DNA of 64,000 nucleotides, from assembly GCF_013285155.1 (NCBI RefSeq), contig NZ_JABTEL010000016.1:1-64000 (forward strand), given 5' to 3'. Source of the DNA: Winogradskyella undariae (GTDB taxonomy: Bacteria; Bacteroidota; Bacteroidia; Flavobacteriales; Flavobacteriaceae). The notes under the pieces are model-generated. The model saw only the letters and a list, made by a program, of their open reading frames with translations. It was not told the DNA's origin and made no database searches. Position 1 is the first letter of the stretch. Every line of letters begins with the position of its first letter. Below, piece after piece: positions 27,252 through 36,285 of this stretch. Both the position numbers and the translations under genes were made by a program.

Positions 27252-30200
27252 ATGAAAACAAATTTACCCATCAAAATCAGCATGCTTTTAATGCTGTTGT
27301 TCGTCAGTTATTTTTCAGGAGCACAAGAATTAGAGACCTCTGTTTTTGTGACAGGAAATACGGGGACCACCACCGATACTTCGGTGCTAAAACAAATCAC
27401 TGAAGAAGCCAAAACCTTAGACGATTCAAAATTACTCATCTTAGGTAATGTGGTACCTAAAACAGGTTATAACAAAGCTTCAAAAGCACATATCACTTCG
27501 CCATTAGCGGTTTTAGAAGCTTTTGATGGTAAGGTGATTTTTACACCTGGGCATCATGAATGGGCTAAGAATGGTCATAGAGATGTAAAGGCTATAGAAG
27601 ACTTTATTCAAAAAAACAGTAAGGCAAAATTCTATCCCGATGAAGGTTGCCCTATTAAAAAAACAGAATTGACGGATGCTGTGGTTTTAATCACTATTGA
27701 TTCGCAATGGTATTTAGAAGATTGGAATACACACACCTATCTGAACGAAGATTGTGATATTAAAAACCGTACTCAGTTTTTCTTAGAGTTTGAGAGTATG
27801 CTAAAAAAATCGCAAGGCAAAACCATAATGGTCGCTATGCACCACGCGCTTTTTTCGAATACTAAAGAAGACTTATTAGCAAGAACAGGTGGTACGGCTT
27901 TACATGATTTTCAGAATAAGCAAAACACAAAATTTAGAAACCGATTAATAACCCTGGCTAGGCAAACGGAAAATATCTTCTTTGTTTCAGGTCACGATAA
28001 AAATCTACAGTACATTAACACCTATGGTGTGCCTCAAATTATAAGTGGAGCCGCAGGGAAAATAGAGAAAGCAAGTCCAAGACATGAAAACGATTTTAGT
28101 GCTAACGAAAATGGGTATGCCCGTATCGATCTTTTTAAAGACGGTGCTGTTAGTGTAACGTTTCAAGGGATTACCACACCGTATACCACCACCGTTATTG
28201 CGCCCTTAAATAATGAAGCGACTTATACTTTTAAACCTAAAACAAGTTTTGATAAGACGTATAGTGCTTCGGTATATACCTCAGAAGAAACTGAAAAAAG
28301 CAAGACTTACAAAGGGCTTTGGGGACAACATTACAGAACATTTTACAGTAAAGCCGTAAATGCACCAGTGGCTTTTATAGATACCTTAAAAGGGGGCTTA
28401 ACCCCTATTAGACGTGGTGGAGGTCATCAATCTAAATCGTTACGCTTAGAGGATAAAGACGGTAAACAATACGTAATGCGTGCTTTACGTAAAAGTGCCA
28501 TTAAGTTTTTGCAATCTACCGCTTTTCAAGACAAGTATGTAGAGGAAGACTTAGAAGGTAGTTTTGCAGATCGTTTTCTACTCGACTTTTATACCACAGC
28601 ACACCCCTACACCCCAACAACGATAGGAACACTTGCCGATGCAGTGTCTATTTTTCATACCAATCCTGAGTTGTACTACATCCCTAAACAAAGCACTTTA
28701 GGGGCTTATAATGATGAATATGGTGATGAACTTTATATTATTGAAGAACGTGTAGAATCTGGACATCGGGATTTAGAGAGTTTCGGAAAACCTAAAGCCA
28801 TTTTAAGCACCACTGATGTGTTGCAAGAAATTAATAAATCGGGGAAATCTATTGTAGATGAACCGTCTTACATTAGAGCCCGACTTTTTGATATGCTTAT
28901 TGGCGATTGGGATCGTCATGAAGACCAATGGCGATGGGCCCTTTTTGAAAAAGAAGACGGTTCCGAAATCTGTAAACCTATCCCTAGGGATCGCGACCAA
29001 GCCTTTTCTGTTTTTGATGGAAGTCTACTCACTTTTCTACGCTGTGCAATACCAAGCATCCGTATGATGCAATCGTTTGATGCCGAATTACCAAGTCCTA
29101 AATGGTTCAGTTTTGAGCCTTACCCCTTAGATATGACCTTTATTAATCAATCGAATTGGGCCGATTGGGAAAGAGAAGCTAAAGCACTACAAACAGGTAT
29201 TACAGACCAAGTCATAGAAGACGCCTTTAAGCATTTACCAGAAGAAGTTAAAGGGGCTACCATAGAAGAGATTAAGCAAAAGCTAAAAGGCCGACGTGGA
29301 AACATTGTGTCTATAGCCCGTACGTATTACAACTATGTTAATAAACACGAAGTCATTACAGGAACTCAAAAAGATGATCGCTTTGAAATTATAAGACATC
29401 CTAATGGAAAGACCACTGTAGAAGTGCAACGAAAAGATCTAGACATCTTTAAAAGAACATTTACCAAAGCCGAAACCAAAGAAATATGGATTTATGGATT
29501 GGATGGAAATGATACGTTTAATGTCACTGGAGAAGGCGATGATTTTATTACACTTAAAATTATTGGAGGAAAGAAAAATGATACCTATAATTTTGAGAAT
29601 ACCAAAAAAGTAAAGCTTTACGATTATAAAGATAAGAACAATACCATTGTAAACAAACGCTCTAAGAAGTGGTTAGTAAATGATTATGGTATAAATAATT
29701 ACGATTATAAAAAACGTAAGTATAGCATGAACCAGTTTTTACCCATCTTAGGTGCCAATCCAGATGATGGGTTCCGTATTGGGTTTGTAGATAATTTTAC
29801 AACTTACGGTTTACAACGCAATCCGTTTACTACAAAACACAGTTTAAGCGCGTCGTATTACACGGGGAACTCGGGTTATGATGTGTCTTATAGAGGCGAG
29901 TTTTCTAATATTTTTCACGATTGGAATTTTGCCGTAGAAGCCAAACATACCAGTCCTAACTTTGCACAAAACTTTTTTGGCTTTGGTAATGAAACCACTT
30001 ATGATAAAGATGATGTGGATATTGATTTTAACCGTGTAAGTATTAAAGAATGGCATGCGGCTATCGCATTATTATGGTATGGTAGAGACGGTGGGTCTTT
30101 CTACTTTAAACCGTTAATAGAATCTTTTGAAGTTAAAAATGTTGCCGATAGGTTTATTAATAGTTTACCTGCAAGCGCTACCCTATTTGATAGACAAACC

Positions 30201-30770
30201 TACGCGGGTGCAGAAGTTAACTACAGTTTTAAAAATAGAGATGATGCTTCTTTTCCTACCATGGGATTAGATGTGGGACTTACCGCAGGGTATAAAGCCA
30301 ATGTCGATGGTGGTGCAACAGAAAATAAATTTGGGTATCTTAAACCGCATTTAGCAATCAATCACCGCTTAAATAAGAGCGCAAGCTTAGTTTTAGCCAC
30401 AAAATTAGGAGGTGAAGCAATTCTCGGTGATGATTTTGAACTGTACCACGCCGCACAATTAGGTGGTGGTGATAATTTACGTGGTTTTAGAAAAGAACGC
30501 TTTTCTGGGCAGTATAGCATGTACCACAATACCGATTTAAGATTACTATTAGGAAAGTTTAAAACCAGCTTTATCCCATTGAAGTACGGAATTACAGGAG
30601 GCTTTGATTATGGGCGTGTTTGGATAGAAGATGATGCTTCAGATAAATGGCATAATAGTGTTGGAGGTTCTTTTTGGGTCAGTGGCTTAGAATCTTTTAC
30701 CGCTAACGTAGGCTATTATGGCAGTAGTGATGGTGGCAGAATTGCTTTTGTGTTAGGCTTTGCCTTTTAA
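27252..30770 (+). CDS. Fusion: degenerate metallophosphoesterase-like domain, kinase-like domain and outer-membrane beta-barrel
   Basis: A 1172-residue exported protein (signal peptide about 1-25). Residues about 28-300 follow the calcineurin-like phosphoesterase pattern, but metal-ligand positions are changed: GNTG for GDTG, LGNVV for GDN, PGHHEW for GNHEW and GHDKNLQ for GHDHNLQ. It is therefore probably catalytically weak or dead. Residues about 375-660 resemble a CotH/Fam20/HipA-like kinase fold, with MLIGDWDRHEDQWRW near 548 and IPRDRDQAF near 577 as candidate catalytic Asp motifs. Residues about 800-1172 look like an Omp85/surface-antigen barrel ending in FVLGFAF. It lies in a tight operon with redox genes. 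The kinase-like call is inference. Confidence 0.78.
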   Translation: MKTNLPIKISMLLMLLFVSYFSGAQELETSVFVTGNTGTTTDTSVLKQITEEAKTLDDSKLLILGNVVPKTGYNKASKAHITSPLAVLEAFDGKVIFTPGHHEWAKNGHRDVKAIEDFIQKNSKAKFYPDEGCPIKKTELTDAVVLITIDSQWYLEDWNTHTYLNEDCDIKNRTQFFLEFESMLKKSQGKTIMVAMHHALFSNTKEDLLARTGGTALHDFQNKQNTKFRNRLITLARQTENIFFVSGHDKNLQYINTYGVPQIISGAAGKIEKASPRHENDFSANENGYARIDLFKDGAVSVTFQGITTPYTTTVIAPLNNEATYTFKPKTSFDKTYSASVYTSEETEKSKTYKGLWGQHYRTFYSKAVNAPVAFIDTLKGGLTPIRRGGGHQSKSLRLEDKDGKQYVMRALRKSAIKFLQSTAFQDKYVEEDLEGSFADRFLLDFYTTAHPYTPTTIGTLADAVSIFHTNPELYYIPKQSTLGAYNDEYGDELYIIEERVESGHRDLESFGKPKAILSTTDVLQEINKSGKSIVDEPSYIRARLFDMLIGDWDRHEDQWRWALFEKEDGSEICKPIPRDRDQAFSVFDGSLLTFLRCAIPSIRMMQSFDAELPSPKWFSFEPYPLDMTFINQSNWADWEREAKALQTGITDQVIEDAFKHLPEEVKGATIEEIKQKLKGRRGNIVSIARTYYNYVNKHEVITGTQKDDRFEIIRHPNGKTTVEVQRKDLDIFKRTFTKAETKEIWIYGLDGNDTFNVTGEGDDFITLKIIGGKKNDTYNFENTKKVKLYDYKDKNNTIVNKRSKKWLVNDYGINNYDYKKRKYSMNQFLPILGANPDDGFRIGFVDNFTTYGLQRNPFTTKHSLSASYYTGNSGYDVSYRGEFSNIFHDWNFAVEAKHTSPNFAQNFFGFGNETTYDKDDVDIDFNRVSIKEWHAAIALLWYGRDGGSFYFKPLIESFEVKNVADRFINSLPASATLFDRQTYAGAEVNYSFKNRDDASFPTMGLDVGLTAGYKANVDGGATENKFGYLKPHLAINHRLNKSASLVLATKLGGEAILGDDFELYHAAQLGGGDNLRGFRKERFSGQYSMYHNTDLRLLLGKFKTSFIPLKYGITGGFDYGRVWIEDDASDKWHNSVGGSFWVSGLESFTANVGYYGSSDGGRIAFVLGFAF

Positions 30771-30798
30771 ATGAGATATTAACAAATACTATAATCCT

Positions 30799-32409
30799 AT
30801 GAAAAAACCAGTAATTATTGCTCAAGTCAGTACGTTAGAAAACAAGGAACCCAAACATGCTCTCGTTAACGGCTTAGATTTGGTCATTGTAAAATTTGAT
30901 GAAGACATCTCTGTACTTTATGGACGATGTTTGCATAGAGGTGCTTTAATGTCTGACGGTCATGTTGATGGCGAGAATTTAATATGTGGTGTTCACGGAT
31001 GGGATTACCGTGTAGATTCAGGCGTATCAGAATATAACAATAAGGAAGTCCTTCATAAATTTTCGACTAAAGTAGAAGGTGATGATTTGTTTGTAGATGC
31101 TTTTGAAATAGATGCTTATTTACAAAACTACCCACAACCTTTTAATCGTGATGCGTATTTAGGCGCTTATGCAGACACACATCCTGAAGAAACAGAACCT
31201 TACACCGGTTATATTAAAGAACTGGCTACAAATGGGTTAAAAAATATTGGGCATCATGGGTTTTCGGCCTCTATGGGAGTCGATAGAGATACGCTTCCTA
31301 AGTGGAACGACATTCAGTTTTTACCCGCACAATTGGCCTCAAGACCTTTGTTAGATGAAGAGGCCGTTGCCACTAAGGTGATTATAGGCCCTAAAGCCAA
31401 AAAGCCATTAACATTAGATATGCCGCTTTTTGTCAGTGATATGAGCTTCGGAGCCTTATCTCGTGAAGCTAAAATAGCCTTATCTAAAGGCGCTGAATTA
31501 GCAGGAACAGGTATATGCTCTGGTGAAGGTGGTATGTTACCCGAGGAACAAGCGAGTAATTCAAAATATTTTTACGAATTAGCCTCTGCACAGTTTGGAT
31601 TTTCTTGGGATAAATTAGACCACGTACAAGCCTTTCATTTTAAAGGCGGTCAAGGTGCAAAAACAGGAACTGGTGGGCATTTACCAGGCAGCAAAGTCAG
31701 TAAAGAAATTGCTGAGGTTAGAGGACTAAAAGAAGGCGAAACGGCTATTTCGCCAGCAGCAAATCCAAACTTTCATACGGTAGAAGACTTTAAAGTTTTT
31801 GCCGATAAAGTAAGAGCACGTACAGGAGGTATTCCTATAGGCTTTAAAATTGCTGCCAGTCATATAGAAAAAGACATTCAGTTTGCCCTCGATGTTGGTG
31901 TCGATTATATTATTCTAGATGGTCGTGGTGGCGGAACAGGTTCTGCTCCTACTATTTTAAGAGATCATATTAACGTGCCCACAATTCCGGCATTGGCAAG
32001 AGCAAGAGCTTATATGGATAAGGTGGGTGCTACAGACGTTACGCTTGTTATAACAGGAGGATTACGTGTTGCCGAAGACTTTGCAAAAGCCCTGATGTTG
32101 GGCGCCGATGCTATTGCGGTATCTAACTCGGCATTGCAAGCGATTGGTTGTTTAGGGATGCGTGCTTGTGGTTCTAACAACTGTCCGGTGGGGATTGCAA
32201 CACAAAAAGAATCGTTACGTAGCCGACTAATTATAGAGGCTTCAGCAAAACAATTACAAAATTACTTTGAAGCCACTAACGACTTAATTCGCGTTGTGGC
32301 ACGTGCTTGTGGTTATGATGATGTGACAAAATTTAACCAAGAAGATTTATCTACATACGATAGAGATATGCATTATTTAACAGGAATCAATTACGCAGGA
32401 TTAAGATAA
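30799..32409 (+). CDS. Rieske-glutamate synthase-like FMN protein fusion
   Basis: A 536-residue protein. An N-terminal Rieske [2Fe-2S] domain (about 1-100) has ligands C44-L-H46 and C63-G-V-H66. It is fused to a glutamate synthase (GltB-type) FMN domain (about 140-530) with FHFKGGQGAKTGTGGHLPG, LDGRGGGTGSAPTI and a cysteine cluster CLGMRACGSNNCPVG near 450, which in the family binds a [3Fe-4S] centre. There is no glutamine amidotransferase domain, so ammonia or another substrate would be used, if it is a synthase at all. The Rieske part suggests dedicated electron delivery. It is 28 nt after the barrel fusion gene and 11 nt before the next gene. Confidence 0.88.
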   Translation: MKKPVIIAQVSTLENKEPKHALVNGLDLVIVKFDEDISVLYGRCLHRGALMSDGHVDGENLICGVHGWDYRVDSGVSEYNNKEVLHKFSTKVEGDDLFVDAFEIDAYLQNYPQPFNRDAYLGAYADTHPEETEPYTGYIKELATNGLKNIGHHGFSASMGVDRDTLPKWNDIQFLPAQLASRPLLDEEAVATKVIIGPKAKKPLTLDMPLFVSDMSFGALSREAKIALSKGAELAGTGICSGEGGMLPEEQASNSKYFYELASAQFGFSWDKLDHVQAFHFKGGQGAKTGTGGHLPGSKVSKEIAEVRGLKEGETAISPAANPNFHTVEDFKVFADKVRARTGGIPIGFKIAASHIEKDIQFALDVGVDYIILDGRGGGTGSAPTILRDHINVPTIPALARARAYMDKVGATDVTLVITGGLRVAEDFAKALMLGADAIAVSNSALQAIGCLGMRACGSNNCPVGIATQKESLRSRLIIEASAKQLQNYFEATNDLIRVVARACGYDDVTKFNQEDLSTYDRDMHYLTGINYAGLR

Positions 32410-32420
32410 AACAATAGACC

Positions 32421-33167
32421 ATGATAAAACAAATGCATTTAGCGGCTCAGTATTTAGCTGCAGCGGGAATTAGTTTTTTAGATAAAAAAGCAGACGATAG
32501 TCATACAAATTTAGGCTTCGATATTAAAAACGGCTGTCTGAGTACTCATGTACTTTCAGATCAAGGCGATCAATTGTGTTTAAGTTACGAACGGTTTGCT
32601 TTAGAATGGACATCGAACAAAGGGACGACCACTTTTGAATTGGATGGCGCTATGCATTCTGAAGTATTAAGCTGGTTAACAGAGACTTCTAAAGCGCAAT
32701 TAAACAAAACGTATCACTATGAGTTTCACTACGATTTACCTTACGCTATAGATGACAACTTTACGTTTAGTTTGTCTGATTCTGACCAATTAGGCGCGTT
32801 AAAAGCGTTACGAGTTATGGCGCAATTGGTGCTTCAAAACATAGATGAACACTATAACCTTAAAGCATCGATTAGAGTTTGGCCACATCACTTTGATTCT
32901 GGGATTTATAGTGCACTACCCGATTCCGATGTTACTGTTGGCTTAGGTTTAGCCATTCCTGATACGGTATGTGACAAATATTATTTATACAGCGCAGGTT
33001 ACAAAAATGGAGAAAAAATAGCAACGTCTGCATTTCCTGCATTAGCATTGGGGACGTGGAAATCTGGTGATTTTGTAGGCGCCGTATTAAATGCAGAGGC
33101 GTTAACCGTACAAGAAGGTGTTGCCTTTTTTGAAGCGACCATAAAGCAATTAAAAAACAACTTATAA
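32421..33167 (+). CDS. Unknown cytoplasmic protein in the redox operon
   Basis: A 248-residue soluble protein with no signal peptide or membrane helix. Visible segments include AAQYLAAAGISFLDKKADDS, IRVWPHHFDSGIYSALPDS and FPALALGTWKSGDFVGAVLN. I do not recognise a domain. The long beta-rich pattern with a conserved-looking WPHHFD could form a binding site. It is 11 nt after the Rieske-glutamate synthase gene and overlaps the glutaredoxin-thioredoxin reductase gene by 1 nt, so co-expression is very likely and a role in the same redox process is reasonable. Confidence 0.75.
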   Translation: MIKQMHLAAQYLAAAGISFLDKKADDSHTNLGFDIKNGCLSTHVLSDQGDQLCLSYERFALEWTSNKGTTTFELDGAMHSEVLSWLTETSKAQLNKTYHYEFHYDLPYAIDDNFTFSLSDSDQLGALKALRVMAQLVLQNIDEHYNLKASIRVWPHHFDSGIYSALPDSDVTVGLGLAIPDTVCDKYYLYSAGYKNGEKIATSAFPALALGTWKSGDFVGAVLNAEALTVQEGVAFFEATIKQLKNNL

Positions 33168-34573
33168 TGAATACAATAGATCTTTATGGCGCCGATTGGT
33201 GTCCGGACTGTCAAAGAGCAAAAGCTTATTTAAAAGACAACAATATAGATTTTAATTTTATAGATGTTGATATTGACAAAAGTGCGACCGCTAAAGTTGA
33301 AGAAATTAATAATGGAAAGCGTATTATCCCTACGGTTATAGTTAATGATAAACCTTATACCAACCCCGATAATGCCACATTAGCCAACGTTTTTGGGATT
33401 AACGAACAAGGACTTGTTAAACTCTATGGCGCTGATTGGTGTCCGGATTGTCAACGTGCTAAATCTTATCTTCAAGATAACGGTATCAATTTTCAATATA
33501 TAGAAGTTGATAAATACCCATGGGCAGCAGAACTTGTAGAAGCAACCAATAACGGCAAACGCATTATCCCTACCATATTTGTTAATGATAAATCTTATAC
33601 CAATCCCGACAACTCGGTTTTAAAAACGGTTTTAAATATCGGTCATGAAGCCGAAAAGCACATTTATGATACTATTATAGTGGGCGCAGGAGCGGCAGGT
33701 TTAACCGCTTCGATATACATACAACGCGACCGATTTAGTTCTATCATTCTTGAGAAAAAGAACATTGGCGGTAATGCCTTTTTAACTGAAAAGATTGAGA
33801 ATTACCCAGGTTTTACTAATATTTCAGGACCAAAACTAATGCAACGCATGTCGGAACAAGCCAAGACTTACGGTGCTAAAATTGAAACGGGTGTTGAGGT
33901 ACAGTCTATTGAGAAAAAGGGCGCCTTTTTTTCTGTGACGTCTAATATGGGAGCATACCAATCTAAAACAGTGGTATTGGCATTAGGATCTACCTACCGA
34001 AAATTAGGAATACCAAATGAAGTCGATTTAATTGGTGCAGGCATTCACTTTTGTGCCACTTGTGATGGTGCTTTTTATAGAGACAAAGAGATTATTGTTA
34101 TCGGTGGAGGAAACAGTGCTTTAGAAGAAGGTATTTTTCTAGCTTCTTTTTGTAAAAAGGTCACTATTGTAAATCGTGGTTCTGAGTTTTCAGCTTCAGA
34201 AACTTACATTGAAAAGTTACCCTCTATGACCAATATTGAAACCCACATGAATAAAGAATCCTTAGCGTTTCTTAAAGATGATAAAGGCCAGTTTAAGGGC
34301 TTGAAAGTTAAAGATAAAACCACCAATAAAGAAGAAGAGTTGTACGCCGATGGCAGCTTTATTTTTATAGGGTTAATTCCTAATACGGATAATGTTAAAG
34401 ATTTGATTGCATTGAATTCACAAGGCTTTATTACAACCACGGTATTAGGAGAAACAAATATTAAAGGTATTTTTGCTGCAGGTGATTGTAGAGAAGGTGC
34501 TATTGCACAAGTTGCAGCTGCAACTGGTGAGGGTGTTTTAGCGAGTTATGGTATAAGACAGTATTTTAAATAA
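33167..34573 (+). CDS. Tandem glutaredoxin-like domains fused to thioredoxin reductase
   Basis: A 468-residue fusion. Two near-identical mycoredoxin/glutaredoxin-like domains (about 1-80 and 84-163) carry C12-P-D-C15 and C92-P-D-C95 in LYGADWCPDCQRAK, with cis-Pro motifs RIIPT. A low-molecular-weight thioredoxin reductase follows, with FAD-binding VGAGAAG (about 172), redox CATC (about 293-296) and NAD(P)-binding GGGNSALEE. NADPH electrons could pass intramolecularly from CATC to the CPDC domains. Duplication of the N-terminal domain is clear from about 80-residue repeats at both protein and DNA level. It lies in a tight operon with the Rieske-glutamate synthase fusion and a DoxX-like protein. 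Confidence 0.93.
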   Translation: MNTIDLYGADWCPDCQRAKAYLKDNNIDFNFIDVDIDKSATAKVEEINNGKRIIPTVIVNDKPYTNPDNATLANVFGINEQGLVKLYGADWCPDCQRAKSYLQDNGINFQYIEVDKYPWAAELVEATNNGKRIIPTIFVNDKSYTNPDNSVLKTVLNIGHEAEKHIYDTIIVGAGAAGLTASIYIQRDRFSSIILEKKNIGGNAFLTEKIENYPGFTNISGPKLMQRMSEQAKTYGAKIETGVEVQSIEKKGAFFSVTSNMGAYQSKTVVLALGSTYRKLGIPNEVDLIGAGIHFCATCDGAFYRDKEIIVIGGGNSALEEGIFLASFCKKVTIVNRGSEFSASETYIEKLPSMTNIETHMNKESLAFLKDDKGQFKGLKVKDKTTNKEEELYADGSFIFIGLIPNTDNVKDLIALNSQGFITTTVLGETNIKGIFAAGDCREGAIAQVAAATGEGVLASYGIRQYFK

Positions 34574-34603
34574 AAAATACTTAAAAATAAAAACCCAATA
34601 AAA

Positions 34604-34981
34604 ATGACTTTATTTAATAAAATAAGCAATTTAGTTGCTTCTGGACTTATGTTTTTCTTTGGAATTTCAAAGTTAGTAGGCGTTGAAAAAAGTGTACAAG
34701 GATTTGAAGAGTTTAGAACGCTATTACCACTCAACCCGACTGTCTTTAGAATCGTTACAGGTACTGTAGAGCTTATAATTGCGCTTCTTATTTTAGCCTA
34801 TGCCATTAGAAACATTAATAATTTAGGAAAGTTGGCTTATTTTTTATTGTTGTCTTTTATGATTGATAGTTTAATTATGGAATTCTTTGCAAGACCAAAG
34901 CCAGAGGTGCCACTTGTGATTATTGCCCTCGTACTTTTTGGATTTTCGATATATAAACTGAAGCTATTATTAAAAAAGTAA
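34604..34981 (+). CDS. DoxX-like small membrane protein
   Basis: A 125-residue protein with about four membrane helices (SGLMFFFGISKLVGVE at the start, then LIIALLILAYAIR, AYFLLLSFMIDSLIMEFF and LVIIALVLFGFSIYKLKL). The N-terminal pattern SKLVGVEKSVQGFEEFR is typical of DoxX/MauE-type proteins, which handle electrons or sulfur compounds at the membrane. It follows the glutaredoxin-thioredoxin reductase gene by 30 nt and ends the operon. Confidence 0.75.
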   Translation: MTLFNKISNLVASGLMFFFGISKLVGVEKSVQGFEEFRTLLPLNPTVFRIVTGTVELIIALLILAYAIRNINNLGKLAYFLLLSFMIDSLIMEFFARPKPEVPLVIIALVLFGFSIYKLKLLLKK

Positions 34982-34989
34982 TTGGAGCC

Positions 34990-35042
34990 TCTAAAATGCA
35001 CCTCTATACCACTCTACTGTTGTTTTGATGGTGCATTTTAGA
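34990..35042 (+). promoter_or_regulatory. 13-bp perfect inverted repeat with 27-nt loop
   Basis: TCTAAAATGCACC (34990-35002) and GGTGCATTTTAGA (35030-35042) are perfectly complementary. The hairpin begins 8 nt after the stop codon of the DoxX-like gene. There is no T-run, so it may protect the 3' end of the mRNA or bind a regulator rather than terminate. Confidence 0.65.
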
Positions 35043-35065
35043 AATGCTTGTTAATACCTAAATAA

Positions 35066-35086
35066 AAAGGGCTTTTAAAGCCCTTT
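35066..35086 (+). terminator. AAAGGGCTTT/AAAGCCCTTT stem
   Basis: A perfect 10-bp inverted repeat around a single central base, followed by a further AAAGCCC that offers an alternative pairing. It lies just before the HtrA-like gene and may end the redox operon. A true loop would open several central base pairs, and no T-run follows. Confidence 0.45.
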
Positions 35087-35100
35087 AAAGCCCTATAAAA

Positions 35101-36117
35101 ATGATGATAAATAAAATAAGATGTATTGGGTATTTCCTATTGCTCTGCCTTACTACAAGTGTAAATGCTCAAGATCTCTCTCTATTGTTTGAACAGTTAG
35201 ATGCTTCCGTGGTAACTATAGAAGTGGTAGAATATAAAGTGAAAAACCAACAATTAACAAGTTCTGGAGGTTTAGGATCTGGTGTTATTATAGACCAGGA
35301 AGGATTAATACTTACTGCAGCACATGTGGTTGAGTCTGCAAATGAAATCAATGTAAAGCTTCAAAACGGAACTACATTTCCGGCAGATGTTATATCTAGT
35401 TCTACAGCTGCCGATGTGGCGCTTCTTAAATTAAGAATTGTACCGCCAGGATTACAACCAGCAACATTAGGACGTTCTAATGACTCAAAAATAGGCGAGC
35501 AAATACTTATTATTGGTGCGCCACGGGGTTTAGAACATTCTTTATCCGTAGGACATGTGAGTCGTAAAATGGATAGAAACATGATTTCTAATGGAGAGAT
35601 GGCAGGTTTTATACAAACAGATGCTTCTATTAATCAAGGGAATTCAGGCGGTCCCATGTTTAATTTAAAGGGGGAAGTAATTGGTATTGTAAGCTTTATT
35701 TTGTCGCATAGTGGAGGTTTTGAAGGCCTTGGCTTTGCTGTGGATATTGACACTGCAAAAAAGGTTTTATTTGATGTTAATAATTTTTGGACCGGCTTTG
35801 ATGGTGTTTTTTTAAACGAAGCCTTAGCAGGTGTTTTTAATACACCTCAAAAATCAGGTGTTCTAATTCAACGGGTCACCCCTAAATCATTTGCAGATAA
35901 AATTGGATTACAACCTGGACTTTTTCAAGCTGAAATATTAGGTCAGAATCTATGGTTAGGTGGTGATATTATTTTAAGTATTCAGGGGTTAAGTTGTAAT
36001 GCACCTCACGATTTAGGAAATATAAAAAAGCAGCTGGACTTGCTTAGTCCAGGTGATCAAGTTCTTATTGAAGTTTTAAGAAAAGGAAAGGTTATTGTTC
36101 TTCAATCTCAGTTTTAA
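35101..36117 (+). CDS. HtrA/DegP-like trypsin-fold serine protease with one PDZ-like domain
   Basis: A 338-residue exported protease with a signal peptide (about 1-24, ending VNAQ). The triad is intact: H75 in LTAAHVV, D105 in AADVALLKL, S182 in GNSGGPMF. A C-terminal PDZ-like domain (about 240-335) contains SGVLIQRVTPKSFADKIGLQ. One PDZ makes it DegS-like in architecture, although the signal looks cleavable, so it is probably periplasmic protein quality control. It appears to be a single gene, as spacers of more than 100 nt flank it. Confidence 0.9.
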   Translation: MMINKIRCIGYFLLLCLTTSVNAQDLSLLFEQLDASVVTIEVVEYKVKNQQLTSSGGLGSGVIIDQEGLILTAAHVVESANEINVKLQNGTTFPADVISSSTAADVALLKLRIVPPGLQPATLGRSNDSKIGEQILIIGAPRGLEHSLSVGHVSRKMDRNMISNGEMAGFIQTDASINQGNSGGPMFNLKGEVIGIVSFILSHSGGFEGLGFAVDIDTAKKVLFDVNNFWTGFDGVFLNEALAGVFNTPQKSGVLIQRVTPKSFADKIGLQPGLFQAEILGQNLWLGGDIILSIQGLSCNAPHDLGNIKKQLDLLSPGDQVLIEVLRKGKVIVLQSQF

Positions 36118-36231
36118 ATTAGAATCCCTCAATTAACGCTGCAAAACCCTGTTTTTTAAGAGTGTATAGGTGTATAAAATTACTTATTGCAAACATTGTA
36201 CGGTGTTTTTATTATAATACAAAAACTTCGT

Positions 36232-36285
36232 ATGGAACATTTTGCACCAAAATCACCTCATAAATTCAGCAGGGAAAAAGAATGA
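36232..36285 (+). CDS. Possible 17-residue upstream ORF (leader peptide)
   Basis: ATG at 36232 opens MEHFAPKSPHKFSREKE, whose TGA overlaps the ATG of the next gene (ATGA at 36282-36285). The overlap is the arrangement expected for translational coupling. Its length and lack of homology knowledge make it uncertain, and it could be chance. Confidence 0.25.
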   Translation: MEHFAPKSPHKFSREKE

